NCBI RefSeq assembly: GCF_030269925.1
Contig: NC_085128.1
Coordinates: forward strand, 7,938,501 to 8,002,500
Length of the DNA: 64,000 nt
Origin: Bombyx mori
Lineage: Eukaryota; Arthropoda; Insecta; Lepidoptera; Bombycidae
Direction: 5' to 3'
Part shown: in pieces, positions 46,701 to 59,502 of the stretch
Layout: each line of letters begins with the position of its first letter
How positions within the stretch are numbered: the first letter of the stretch is position 1
Notes under the pieces: generated by a model
The model's database searches: none
Told to the model about the DNA's origin: nothing
Seen by the model: the letters and a program-made list of their open reading frames with translations, nothing else
Position numbers and translations under genes: made by a program

Positions 46701-48256
46701 TAATTTCTGGGACTTTGTTATAAGATCCATAAAGTTTATTTAATGCAAAGTGTGCGAGTTAAATGTGATTTTTTATGAATAAATATCTATTTGTTATAGA
46801 TGATAATCTGTATAGTTGATTTCTGAATATTGTTAAACTTAGTAGACCGCACCATACTTACTGCAAATTTTCAAAATTTCCCTATATGACAACCAATTTT
46901 ATTATTATGTTCAGTTATATTATTTCAATGTTAACTATATTTTAGTGTGTAATAAACTATATTATCTTTTCGTTTAATTAATTATGGTGTTCATTTAAGG
47001 GCCACGCTTTTATATTGGTTTACTCCGTGAGCAGTCGACAGTCACTAGAAGAATTGAAACCAATATGGCAAACAATCAAAGAAATAAAAGGCGTGGAGCT
47101 CCCTAACATCCCTGTGATGTTGGCAGGCAACAAATGTGATGAGAGCCCAGAGATTCGAGAAGTATCAGCTTCTGAAGGACAGGCGCAGGCGCAAGCCTGG
47201 GGCGTATCCTTCATGGAGACATCTGCTAAAACGAATCACAATGTAACACAACTCTTTCAAGTTAGTACCATATTTGACATGAAAACAAAATCGTATATCC
47301 CAAAATATATGAATTAGATTAGTATTCCAGTTTCCCAATCTCTGATGATATATTTCTATTACTAATACCGGTGATATATTTCTTTTTTAGGTCATTAGCG
47401 CCGTCATCCACTAATGCATAGAATGTTTTTTTTATGAAACAACGCAATTCTTAACATAGTTATACATGTATTATCTTTATCTCAAAGGAACTGACATCTT
47501 CCCGATGTGGACACTTCAACTGTTACAATATGTTAAACGACAAACGTTTCGATAACCATTTTATTGTGGCCGCTGCTATTTACATATCCGAACCAGGTTA
47601 CAGGACAAAGCAAAGTCGCTGTCGTCCGAAACATGTCTTGTCGGATCGCCCGGATCTACTCTCGGTGCTTTTAGGCCTTTCAAGAAACGGTCATTGTTCT
47701 TGTTGATCTCATCGATTAACTACGACGAGCCAACTAACCCATAGACATAATCCACTGAGACTTTCGCCAGATGTTCCCAGTGGGTTGCGATTCCGAAACA
47801 GTGGTAGATTCTGCGAAGCATTGCTCTGGCTAGGACCAGTGTTAGTACATTCTCGCTTACCAGACATAGCTAGTTGGAATAGCCCTTTGAGCTATCAGTG
47901 AATAGGTTGGAAAAAAATCCATCTTCGGGACTAACTAGATGACAAATACTGGACAATATTTGATCCAATTAATGCTTTAATTTGAATGTAATATGTCTGC
48001 CATTAATATGTTTTTGTTGTTAGCAAACATTTTACATAATAATATATACCTAACAATAAACAAAAAATAAGAAATCATTATTTTATTGAAATTCTGTCAA
48101 CTATCATTTCTTATCTTTCAGGAGCTATTGAACATGGAAAAGAACAGAAACGTGTCTCTTCAAGTTGATGGAAAAGGTAAGAAGAAGAAAGATAAAGTTG
48201 TGAAAGAGACAGGAGAAGCTTCTGCTGCCGGCAAAGAGAAATGTCTTGTTATGTAA
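43724..48256 (+). CDS. DIRAS2: Di-Ras family small GTPase, 4 exons, 209 aa
   Basis: Exons 43724-43861, 45200-45295, 47000-47260, 48122-48256; all junctions GT-AG and phase 0. The product starts [20 protein letters not shown], nearly identical to vertebrate DIRAS2. Ras motifs: P-loop GAGGVGKSS, switch [12 protein letters not shown], switch II region [20 protein letters not shown] (TTGS in place of the Ras TAGQ, a Di-Ras trait linked to low GTPase activity), NKCD, and ETSAK. The C-terminus is Lys-rich and ends CLVM, a CaaX box for prenylation, so membrane-associated. Vertebrate DIRAS proteins are mainly neuronal; the role here is inferred. Introns carry LINE fragments, the largest at 45990-46220. 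Confidence 0.95.
45990..46220 (+). mobile_element. LINE family D C-terminal fragment in DIRAS intron 2
   Basis: Frame [20 protein letters not shown], then [20 protein letters not shown], the typical end of a non-LTR ORF2 (GRPPTRW...D...W...EAYVQQW). Ends at a stop at about 46217. 5'-truncated and without a clear A tail. Confidence 0.7.
47520..47915 (+). mobile_element. Jockey-type LINE (family B) 3' end in DIRAS intron 3
   Basis: Corresponds to the end of the ORF ([21 protein letters not shown]) and the 3' UTR of the element at 33257-34597. Strongly diverged, 5'-truncated. Confidence 0.65.
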
Positions 48257-50488
48257 ATAAATAACGATTTAGTTTTAACTCTGCCACATTACAATAACTT
48301 TTAGTCATTTTGATTCTAGTCATTTAAATCATGTCCTGTAAAATTAAGCACATTTTAGATTAAGTAAGTAATGAATAATGCATTAAAAAAAAGTTTATTT
48401 ATATAGACGACGCCTTAGACGATGAAATATAAGCCGTAATTTTTCTTACATTACAGAGCTTAAACATATTTGGGAAAAACAATATTTTGCTAATAGTAAG
48501 TGTATTAATAATTTGAATACGACTGATTTTAAAAGATAAATGTTACAAAATATTGCTAGTTTGAAAATACAACGAAATTGTGTCTCTAGGACTGTTATTC
48601 AATTTTAAATGCTATTAATTAAACATAATTGATATTCGTAACGTTAAACAAACTGCGGTTGCAAATGACGCTATGGCTGAAGAATATTATAATGGAAAGC
48701 ATATTGTTATGACCTATTTCTAGAGCCGAAAAATACACGGAGTTAAATTTTATTTGTAAACAAATTAGTGAGAGTAATAATAGGTGCCTATTCAACTAAC
48801 GCTGGTTAACTCAAGAAACGTTAAAATTTTCTTGTTTGTCATGTTTAATAAATTTTATAATGCCATTGTTAAAGCATGAAGGATTTCTAGTCATTATTAG
48901 AACTTTGCTAGTAGCACGTATTTATTTAATTAATATCATTCACTAACATATCCGACTAGATTTGTCCACGATAGATTTTTAATATACTTACGTCTAGTTG
49001 TATGTGTGCTACTCTGTAAGGAATACACATTTTTCGTCAAAATTTCATTAATTAACGTAAAACGCTAGAATTTATTGATTTACACAAAAAAAAAATGCTT
49101 TTATGTTGACGTTACTTTTATTGGTCCATAAAGAAACCGAACGCGCCTTTTGCTAAATATCTATGGCAGGGTGATAAAAGCAATATTGCAACAATAGTAT
49201 AATTTTATTTCGGTCACGAAGTGCATAGTGTATTAGCGCCGAGGAAACTCGGAATGCCATCTTTACTTGAGAGATACTCAGGAAACATGAAGTAAATGTA
49301 TTAAAATATATTGGCTAGTAGCTTTTAAATTGACAAAGCAGCAGAACCTATATGGTCGGCAATTGAAAAACTGCTTTTAAGTTCAGACGAGATACAAGAC
49401 GAGTTTTCTCGAATGTACGATAGTAGGCGAAAGTATCAAGAAATTTTCGCCTAGTGCAAAACAATTTACGAATACCGCCAAGGCGGAAAGCAGACGATAG
49501 GCAGATGATTTGAGACTTGTAGTTACAACTAAAGTGCTTTATCGATTGCGATAACGCAAAGCCAGCGTTACGTACCAGATTTTAAAGCAGCGCGCCAAAT
49601 CGGTACGGCAAGGATAAAGAGTCTATATTAATAGAATATAAAGCCACTCCGAGGGTAGTCTACACACAAACCAAAGAAATGACCATCAAATGTGGTGATC
49701 ATTATCGATCGAAAATATCACCGCTTCTAGTTCAAAATCTACTTACGCGTCTCAGGAAAATACGTCAAATTCGCGTGCGATGGTTAACAGTGAGCGGAAA
49801 TGTAATGAAGACACCGATCTTATAGAAACCGAACGTAGAGATAGATGCTAAAAATTACACAAAATTCTAGAAAATATGTACTGCATTTCAAATCAAATCA
49901 AATCAAATCAAAAAAATTTTATTCAACATAAAATTCTAGAAAATATGTACTGCATTTGAGAAATCGAACGTTTTTACGAAATGAGGAGTGTTGTTTTCTG
50001 AGTATTGTTGTTGTTGTTGTACAAGCATGGACATAAATATGGTGCTATTGTTGCATGCTTTGCATCAAGAAGTGAAAACGCTTTTAAAGCGCGTTCATTA
50101 ACACGAAAGCAAAAGCAGACCGCTAATAACTACCTAATGGAATATCTCGATGTTTAGCCGCGACATACCTCATCGGATACTGATTGGCAAATCTGACGAC
50201 TTGAAAAGCAAAAGAGGTGCTTCCAAGATTAGGCCAGAGCCGCTAGCGATCGTTCTCGCTGGCTTCGGCAGTGGCAAACATCATTAAGACTTCTATTACG
50301 GTTTAACGATCAACTAGACAGTGTCGTTCTTATTGAATAAATAATTCGAAACGTTTAAAATATAAATACAATAGACGCACGATTGAACCGTGAAAATTTG
50401 TCAAATTATATCAAATTCACTACATACTTCGTGTGTCACGTGATACAAGAGAGACAGCGGCTGTTGATAACGACGAAGGACTCTGATA
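48257..50488 (+). other. DIRAS 3' UTR and AT-rich spacer
   Basis: No gene supported. The 3' UTR length of DIRAS cannot be fixed from the sequence because several AATAAA-like signals occur. A small retro-insertion lies at 49889. Confidence 0.4.
49861..49957. mobile_element. 41-bp retro-insertion flanked by 28-bp target duplication
   Basis: The 28-base sequence at 49861-49888 (begins AAAATTCTAGAAAATATG) is repeated exactly at 49930-49957. Between them is a 41-base insert made of AATCA pentamers followed by AAAAAAATTTTATTCAACAT. This is an extremely 5'-truncated target-primed insertion with an AATCA-type tail. Confidence 0.8.
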
Positions 50489-50489
50489 T

Positions 50490-50598
50490 AACGGTGGGCA
50501 GCGGCTTGACTGTGCCCCTAGCATTGCTGAAGTCCATGGGCGACAGTAACCACTCACCATCAGGTGGTATGCTCGTCTGCCTACAAGGGCAATAAAAA
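50490..50598 (+). mobile_element. LINE family A 3' tail
   Basis: The shared 3' tail (GGGCAGCGGCTTGACTGTGC...CTGCCTACAAGGGCAATAAAAA), plus orientation, 5'-truncated. Confidence 0.75.
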
Positions 50599-50599
50599 C

Positions 50600-53500
50600 C
50601 CGCACGCGACAATCTTTCGGCTCGTCTTCGAGAGATATTCTCTATTGTATTAACCAGATGACTACTGAGGGTTGTCACCGCTCCAGACGGCAGAAACATC
50701 GACATTTAAAAATATCGTTATCATTTGCGTACATCGTTTTTTATATCATGTTAAGTGCTTATAAAAAAAATCGATTGTAATTTTAATCGGTTGTGTGGTA
50801 AACCGAACGAAAAGGTACTAGAGCATGATAATTATTATAATAATATATATTTAGCTTATTGGCAGGAGGAACCAAAAATATACATTGAGATAATGATTGT
50901 TAATTGCTGAATTGTTATTACCTGGACCAAAGTTGTTTGATGTTGAACGGTATACATTTACAGTTGTAATGTTGTTCTGTTCCGAAACTTGTTATATAGT
51001 GATTTATAGATTGTAACGTTCGTTAAACAATGTTCGCTGTTTTGTGTCTTAACGATACAATTACGTCGTTACGTAATATCTCTGTAATTGTTGATTCTTG
51101 TCTCTGAAGTCGTGTGAGCTTTGGCTTGAGTTTTCTAATGAACTTTCTAATGAACCTTCTCACTAATACTGTATACATTCCAATAATATCTTATTCGATT
51201 ATCTTAAACCTATAAGTATATATCTTCTAATTCCAAATTAACAGAATTCGCTTTTTACACAATTATAAGTAAGATATTTCGATAACAAATATGATTAACT
51301 GTAATTTTTTTTTTTCACGTTGCCATATATTTACTTATAGAACACTTTTGATAATTTCCTCGTAATTAAAAACTTTGTATTTAAATTCAATAGTATTCGT
51401 CAAATTATTCTGTATACTGTAAGTCAATCAATATTAATATAATATTATCGAGAAACATAATATAGTTTTTGTCTGGATTAGCCAAGTCTAGTGCCATTGT
51501 AAAATAAAACGAGCAATAATATTGTATATTCTGTCGAATTCATTGATTTGTAATTCGACTTCATGAAAGCATACCATTTAACTTGCTGAAGCTTTTCAAG
51601 CTCGACCGCGCATATAGAGGAAATAGGAATAGAGTTTTTTGCATCTTAGTCATTGAATACTAGCTGGCTTAGAAACCAAGAAGGAGAAATTTAATGGTAC
51701 GTATTAGCGGTAGTAGCCAAATCATCAATAACAGATAGTCATGTCCCTTATTTAGAGACATTAGTCGCAGTATACAATCATATTGTGTAAGTGGGATCAC
51801 GCTTTGATCAATCAGTACATACTCGAATGATTATTAATTTATTTTATTAGTTTGTTTGCTTCTGTTTTATCAAAGATATCCCTTTCGTTAAACATGTAAA
51901 AATGCAATTGTGATAATTAATTTATTACGAGATATGAAACAACAAAAATACGTCCGAGAATTCGTTGAACTATAGTTTTCATTAAATCACGTTTGAAATA
52001 TAAATTTCAATTAAGACATTTGGCTGTTTGAATACGATTCATACATAATTTTTGTTAATGATTTATTAAAGGGTTGCTATTTCTAAAATATAGCTTCTAA
52101 GTAATTAATGAATTTTTTTAAACACTATGTTAAATGATTCCTTTTTGTTATTTTCAAGCGGAAATACTAACTTCTTTATTAAGCAAGTTTTCGTAGATTG
52201 ATACTTATAATTGATACTCACTTGTCAAAATATTTTTGTATATTTGTGCACAAAATTGTATTAACTTCGTTTTGTTCATATATGATCGATTTTTAGCATG
52301 TGCTCTCGACTGTCCCAATAAGAAAAAAAAAGGTTTGAATACAGCTTTCAAGTAAATAAGGAATTTAAATCTTACCTATTGATATATCAGCTCAAAATCT
52401 CAATCTAAATAAATGTTTTTACCTTTTAAGTAAATATGAGCAGCATATTGGATACAGAAGAGATGATTGCATTTAGATAATGTGAATATGACAATATTTC
52501 ATTGTTGTTAACCATTAACCTGTTTAATATTAATTCTTTACCTCTATCTTTACTTAACGATCTATTGAATATTTTCCATGTCAATTTTTGTGGTAGTAAC
52601 GTAGACTTCTGAAAAAAACTAACTATGTAGATCATTAATTTACATTTACTACAGATTATTACAATATATTACAAACTTTCCTATAATGTTGGACATGTTC
52701 ATGTCTGTACAAGGTGATGGGTAAATTTCATGTGCTGCGGCTGCGTGTTAGATCGCTTGCAAGCGTGTTCAGTGGGGTCACAAAAAAATAATCATATTTA
52801 GTTTATTTTATACATAATTACCAGTTATTTACTGTCTGCATTCCACGATCTCGTTGTTATAAACGCAATACTATTATGGAGAACATATCCCAGTCAACAT
52901 ATTGGTTCCTGAAAATCGACTGAGAACAAACACCCATAGTTAGTTTACTAAAAGCTGGGTTTAAATTCCCGCTAATCTCTCTTCTTATCTTGTTTTTTTT
53001 TTCTTATAATAAGAAATTATTATTTTTTTTTTTAAGAAAATAATCCCTGTTTGAATTTAATTATATAGTAAGTCGTATTTTCTGTATTTTATGGCGTGAT
53101 CGTTGGATTCAATTCGATGACTGATTTTCATTTTTCGTACATAATTTTTTTTTCTTCTAAAAATACAACCATGTGCAGTAAGTAAAACTTTCTAAAAAAG
53201 GTTCTGAAGGGAATCGGTTTAAGGAATGATTTGGGATTTTCAATATAGAATAAACTGCGAACAGTATTTTGATAACAAGTTTTCTCCCTATGCAATCAAA
53301 TAAATTTTAAATTAAATCGATTTTAGCAGACGCAGTAAATTATAATATAAATTTATATTATACCATCACTAACTTCGGTATTCTTTTGGGCATTTCTGAA
53401 ACTTGTAATATTCTGCACTAAAATACCGATTTTATTTTGTTTATCCATGTACTAGTATAACTATCTTTTAAATCACGATTTTAGTTTGTTCAAAATATAT

Positions 53501-54640
53501 TAAAAAATAAGAAAATGTTTATAAATTTATTATGCTTTTATTTGTTTCGAGGTTCAATCTGTACTGGAAATATTTCATATATGTATATATAAAAAACTAT
53601 TTCTAATTGTCTTCTTACAAAACTTTAACTCTTTTCCACTGTTTATTGTTTATCTCAACGTATACAATAAGAATGTGTTTCACTTTGTACTATTTTAGAA
53701 TTTATTGGTCTTTATTAAGATTTATTTTTATTATTCTTACAACTACACTACTCACTGCGATATCACGAAAATAAAATAATAAGCATTTTTCATTGTTTTA
53801 TTTTTATTTTACTCGGCATTTTAGTGGTTTAAATTTCAATTTGTACAAAAACTATAAAAAAGCAATCACGATTAACACGTAATAAATACGTCACAATAAA
53901 AAAAAAAGCGTGTATACAATTTATGTTACTTATCAAAAATCAAATAAAATACTAGATGAAAACATTAACACGTTTTTAAAATCATAACAAGCTCAGGAAA
54001 AAGATCACAGATTTCACTTTGTAAAAATATAGCTGTTCATAACACTGTTAGCTCCGACTAATCGAAATAAAGACGTTTATTAACGAAATTTGAATCAAAA
54101 GTTTATTTAATAATCCTCTTGAATCCTCACGATTATTTTTATATTACTGTAAAGGCAGGCACACACTTTCGATTCACTAGCCCCGCTTTTTAGTCTTGTG
54201 TGTAGGCTTTAGGTTGGGAAGGTATGAGGTCACTTTTATTTGTACTCGAGCTGCTGAGGTGTGAGTGGTGGGACCCTTCAAATGCAATCTAAATTCAGGA
54301 TTGTTTCACGGTAGAAACAGACTATGGAAGCACCTATGTGGGCTCACAATACGCCCTAATAACATTTGTTACGCAAACTACGAAAAATGAGGCGTCTTTT
54401 TATTACAAGGCACTATAATACCTATTTCGTCATCGTCAATGGCGTTCCCGAATGTGTTAGGTAGGTACGTATATTTTTCGATCCGATACAGGGCGTGATA
54501 AGTATTTGGCTGGAAATTGTTCACCCTGAATTTGTCTTTAAAAATAAATATTACTTTCCTATTATGGCTGTTCGTTTTATTAGCGTGGTTGGGATAACAA
54601 GTTCAGAACTTCTTCTTGGCTGTTAGGTTACCAGAGGGTG
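50600..54640. other. Long AT-rich region without recognised genes
   Basis: Four kilobases of AT-rich DNA with homopolymer runs. Small open frames (for example minus 52426-52635) look like chance. I see no repeat family here. Confidence 0.45.
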
Positions 54641-54677
54641 AAAACACCACTACGGCGCCACTCCCGTGAAACGTGGA

Positions 54678-54725
54678 GTCGAGATTCGTCTGGTATTGTA
54701 ATAGCAATACCAGACGAATCTCGAC
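54678..54725. repeat. Perfect inverted repeat, 21-bp arms
   Basis: Arms 54678-54698 and 54705-54725 are perfect complements around a 6-base spacer (taatag). The core reads GAGATTCGTCTGGTATTG. The surrounding 150 bases look like a decayed protein-coding transposon fragment, unidentified. Confidence 0.8.
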
Positions 54726-55099
54726 GAAAAATTGAAAGAAGCTATTGCTTTTAAACCGGAAAGCATGGTTGCTTTACGGCAGAAAAGGAGATGGTGGTAC
54801 CTTTCCGTAAATGGATGATATTTTTCACAACATGACAATATTGTTGCCAGTTGCTGCTATAGAAATTCGTGTATGTTTTTTTTTTGTTTCCTTTGGGGTC
54901 TCGGCGACTAGACTTTTTTGCATTTTTTAATTTGATTTTAAAACATCGTATCTTAAAATGGTCACACCGATAGATATTAACAATACTTAACCTATTACAA
55001 CGTTATGTTAGAACGTTAATGAAACCGTTAACTTAACAACGTTTAAATCTAGTTGTCCTAAGTGACTTTCTTCATTCAAGCGATTTGAATATTTTTCGA

Positions 55100-57931
55100 T
55101 TAATGATCGCCACTGGCATTAATAGAAAATTTATTTTTCCGATCGTTATTACTAAAATTAGAGCAGCTTTCTTTCGATATATTTAAACTGGGCAATCGGC
55201 CTGTACTGGCAGATCTTCGTATCTGAGAAGTGCTTTGCACTGCGTTCATTTGTAATGCCGGTCTTTGTCTGTTGTTACTAGCTGCAGTATCCAAGGCACG
55301 TGCACACACATCCAATAGTCTGTCTATTGTGGTGGGTTGTATTGTTTCCGTTGTATCTAAACTCTGTTGCTCTCTTCTACGCGGTGAGCTACGAGGTTCG
55401 TTTCTCCGTGTCGTCGTAGCAAGGCGTTTTAATCCAGAACCCAGAAGCGCCGGAGCGCTCAACAAGGTGTTGTACATTGTTATGAATAGAAACAATAACA
55501 AAACAACAACAATTAAAATCATTAATAAACCATGCACAATTTTATTTAACGGGAAATATAATCCATCTGGAACAAAATAAATAACATTATTCAGAAAAAA
55601 AGGATCCTAAACTTGTATTAGAATTATTTAGAATCCCTATTATGTTTGATGCTCTTAGGAATTTGGCGGCATTTATAGCATTAAAAAATATTTACGTAAC
55701 ATAAGTTAAATTCCATTTTTCCAGGTTTGGTGAATTATGTCGTATACCTAGTCAATGAGTGTCAAATGATAAATTACAATACAAGATAATAATTATCTTT
55801 TTTATTGCATTCGTGAATAAACGGCTCACGGCCCGGGCCACTTTAATATACTTCGATAGCACATGACTTCGAAATCTCAATTGTATTGTCTGGCTTGAAG
55901 TGTTAGACTGCCAATTCTTTAACCCGGAATGCATGATCGCTTTGCGTCAAGATGGTGGCATATGCTACTTGGTCTCATTAACCCATAGACACAGCCCACT
56001 GAGTTTCTCGCCGGATCTTCTCAATGGGTCACGTTTCCGATTCGGTGGTAGATTTTGCAAAGCACTGCTCTTGCTTTGCTCTTGCTGCACTTTTTTTTGC
56101 TTCCTTAAGTAATACTTGTAGACTCTGAGCCACATAGGTTGAAGCCTCAACTACTTCTTTATCAAAACAGTATTTTAAATCACTAAAATAGTATTTACCT
56201 GTAATGCCAAGAAGGATTGTATTAACTGTGTCACAAGTGATGATCATTGGTTCGGAGATCAAAACCGAAAACATCCTGACAGCAATCTTTAGAGGATCCA
56301 TGTGCTTGTAAAACGTTAGCAAATCTGGTTTAGGTGCTTCGCACTCTGACCAAAATTGCCATTTACATTTTTGTATTGCTGATAGAAATGTTTCAAACTC
56401 TTTTTGCTCAGCTTCCTAGAAAATAATCTAATGTTAATTACAGCTATGATATAAAAAAATATATAATGAAATGATCACCTTTATCTTTTAGGATTAGGTT
56501 TATCGCATTGTGTAAATTTGCATACTAGTTCAGTTTAGTTCAGTCAGAGTCATCTAAGTTTATTGATGTGTTTTATACCTGGTTCTGTATCCCCTATTGG
56601 ATTCTTGTTCGGAAATTTATTTAAATTTTTAACTTTAAAACTACTTAAATCATGACATATTGTTTTGAATTAGGTCAAACCTTATAGGAAATGATGACAT
56701 TGTAGAAATAAAGGAGCACCAATATAAATTTCCATTTATGTTGTTTAATATGTCTCCAGCTCCAAAGAATCACTCCTACAATACTTAATGTGATTAAGGC
56801 ATAAGTTATTTGGACCTGTAACCAATAAAACATTGCAAATTTTTATGTTCAATACCTTTTTTTATATAAAAAAAATACACACAGGAAAGTTTTGCGTTTC
56901 ACTTTAAAAATAAGAATTAATAAATAATAATCCATGAATTTCAGAAAGGAACAAAGCATGCTGTTTTTAGTAATATAGCATTAATTTATATATGTAATGA
57001 TGAAAAGTGGCCTTGGTAAGATAAGTGAATTTCAGTAATTAGAGAACATTATGTTGGGTGTATGCACCTTATACTCTATGAGAAATGTGTGGACATATTC
57101 ATTCCAAGCCATTATGGTTTCTTCAACAATTGTAGGTTTATAAATAGCTCCTTCAATGTATCCTAAAACACGACGAAAAGTCTCTTCAGAGAATGGTTCA
57201 TCAGACTCTAGATAACTGTTTAGAGTCTCCCATCTTTCATTGTTGAATTTCATATGAGTAGAAATTTCAATATCTCCTTCATCTTTTCTCTGAAACACCA
57301 GTTTTTGTTAAAGATTAAGCTGGCTGACAAGCATAATGATCCCAACATTTGGATAAGAATATTAACATGTCAGAAAGATTTTTAGTGACTATCAAGCACT
57401 CTGCCCAAAGCAGTCATGTGTTCCAGTTTAAAAGGTTATGGGAGGCATTATACTAAGTCTGTCAATGCTGTAAAAAAAATAATATGGGCCACCATAATTT
57501 TAGGTACAGGTTGTGTTTGTTTATGTGTGTATTTCAAGATGATTTCTATGTACTTTAGCGTGGCTTTGAGTGACCTAGATTTTTTTGGCAATTAGAGCCC
57601 AGCTCTGAAGGTTACTTCATTAATTATATTTGAATTTTAATAAGTTATCAATTTGCAATGACTACAAACAAGCTGTAAAATATACCTGTGTTCGGCTACC
57701 TTTAATCAAGATAGCAACCGTTCTTCTAAACGCCCATTCTCCGATCCCTGCACTTCTTTTGTTTATAACAGTTTTTTGTGTTGTTAGAGTTTTGATATCT
57801 GGTGGAAGATTTTCTTCTATGGAGACTACATTATTATCATAGTGCCAAGGGTCAGGACCCGTTTGCCCCTGACATACCATAATATCAATCCAATTATAAA
57901 ATATTATCAAATATAGAAGGTACAAATTCAT
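55100..57931 (-). CDS. CLCC1: CLCC1-like ER membrane protein, 5 exons, 428 aa
   Basis: Minus-strand exons: 57686-57931, 57068-57289, 56681-56815, 56199-56415, 55100-55566; all junctions GT-AG and in phase. CLCC1 (chloride channel CLIC-like 1) is an ER membrane protein. The product has a signal peptide (MNLYLLYLIIFYNWIDIM), a lumenal domain (RWETLNSYLESDEPFSEETF), a transmembrane pair (ITYALITLSIVGVILWSW; FILVLLYFYNVIISY), a loop with FLSAIQKCKWQFWSECEAPK, a segment IAVRMFSVLISEPMIITCDT parallel to the human TEPLKHIG region, a last hydrophobic helix (HGLLMILIVVVLLLFLFITM) and a polar Arg/Ser-rich tail. Human CLCC1 is about 550 residues; the tail here is shorter. Intron 4 carries a LINE fragment, and exon 4 reads on through its donor for about 78 codons into it. 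Similarity is moderate; order of features is convincing. Confidence 0.75.
55975..56090 (+). mobile_element. Jockey-type LINE (family B) fragment in CLCC1 intron 4
   Basis: Contains CACTGAGTTTCTCGCCGGAT and GATTCGGTGGTAGATT, the antisense of 33390-33470. Opposite in orientation to the host gene. Confidence 0.8.
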
Positions 57932-58930
57932 TGTAATGTCTCAAAATTTTCAAAGTTAAACGTTGTGTTTTTATAATAGTGCTATAATATCTCTTTCATT
58001 TATTTACTATGTATAAAGCTATTGTTTATTCAATCATTGTACATTTTCAGTTATTGTTTACTCATGTAAGTTGTAACATGACAACACACGATAAGTGTGA
58101 TAACTATAACGAAAGGTTAAATGTATTATCAATTATGTAGAGGACATTTAATTATTTGAAACTTTTTTGAAAGAACAGATGTTGCTCAGTAGATATTTAA
58201 TATATTTGTCCTCTCGTATATATTAAGTGTATAATCTATGTATTTGTCTAGTATTTGTTAAATGTAATAAATTTATGTACCATGTTGACATTTCTTTTCA
58301 ATAATATGATTGATTAGGATGGTGTAGTCTGTCATTGTCATTGCTGTCATGTTTTTTTGTTTTTTTTGTCGAACCGGCAAAATAAACAGAACCCATTCAG
58401 CTACATATTTTGTAATCAAGATCGAAGCTATATTTGATTCCTAAAAAGTGTAACGCAACCTAATTAAATGAAGTGAGTTAACACACCTACTTAGTAACAT
58501 GGTGGGAATTCATTAAGATTTAATAGATTTACTGGAAGAATTTTTGCTCTTTCATAGATACCAAACTTAGAACTCTCATATGTTTTCATCGAGACAACTG
58601 GAGGAAAATATTTGAGTGCGTATTGTGATTATTTCAGTGTGTTTTGTAAAATTGACTTGACCAATACAAGTAATCAAATATCGCCATTGTTTATCTTCCA
58701 TGCGCTGCTTCACGTCAGATGTGTTTTGAATGCTACAAACCAAAAAACTGCAATTGGCTGAAGGCCTAGTACAACTAGCCACTTCAACAGCATATAATAA
58801 ATAAATAAAAATCTCACCTCTGTTTTGTTTTTTTAAGTCAGAGCAGTGTTCATACTAAGGATGTTTCACAGCTTGCTTTCACAGTTAGACTTTCGCGTCT
58901 AGCTTCTGTGGTTGTGTACAGTCACCATGA
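57932..58930. other. Spacer upstream of CLCC1 and IntS12
   Basis: The shared upstream region of two divergent genes. AT-rich; no gene recognised. The 68-codon minus frame at 58576-58782 has no support. Confidence 0.4.
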
Positions 58931-58934
58931 AAAG

Positions 58935-59215
58935 TATTTTTTTATTTTTCCTTAATTGAGTGGATGATTTCACGGCTCACCTTGTATTAAGTGCCCTCCG
59001 GAGCCCATACACATCAATAACGTAAATGCCGCTACCTAATGAGAAATGAGCTCTAAGCCTTAGTTTCAAAATTCAACGGTTGCCTCCCTTTTCAAACTGA
59101 AACCCATAACTCCATAATGCCAGAAATAGGCAAGGTGATGGTAACAAGCCGTACGGGGACACCTTACTACTACTAGTTACGAAAAGTTTATTTTTTGCGG
59201 GTTTGATATTTATTT
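58935..59215 (-). mobile_element. Diverged Bm1-like SINE, minus orientation
   Basis: The antisense of the SINE body (GGATGATTTCACGGCTCACC..., GGAGCCCATACACATC..., CCGTACGGGGAC) is recognisable with many substitutions. The tRNA-like head is lost. Confidence 0.6.
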
Positions 59216-59502
59216 GTGGATTTGAACACTTGTATAGTCTCAAAAACAAGACTCGGCTGTATGGGCTGGCCCCTTTTGTATATTTAATGTAGGAAGAAAA
59301 AACTAAATTGTAGAAAAAATACAAAAAATTAAAAATCTGAAAATTACGGCAGTCTAAAACTTATGATTTTACGCTCTGTGAACCTGGCATAACCCCTCGA
59401 GGCTACCAGAATAGGGAGGCAAAAAAATATTGTATTATCATTTATGAAATACAAACGTACAATTCGTTCCTGTAGGTTATTTAAGTTTCAGTGTTAATAA
59501 AC

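Noticed and set aside
52426..52635. 69-codon minus frame in the 50.6-54.6 kb gap
   Set aside because: Short, AT-driven, without exon signals.
56029..56198. Extension of CLCC1 exon 4 beyond the ACAG|GTAAAT donor as normal coding sequence
   Set aside because: Splicing at 56199 to 55566 keeps phase and restores the last transmembrane helix; the extension ends in LINE DNA.
58576..58782. 68-codon minus frame between CLCC1 and IntS12
   Set aside because: Weakly protein-like but no splice context or family match; not enough to call a gene.
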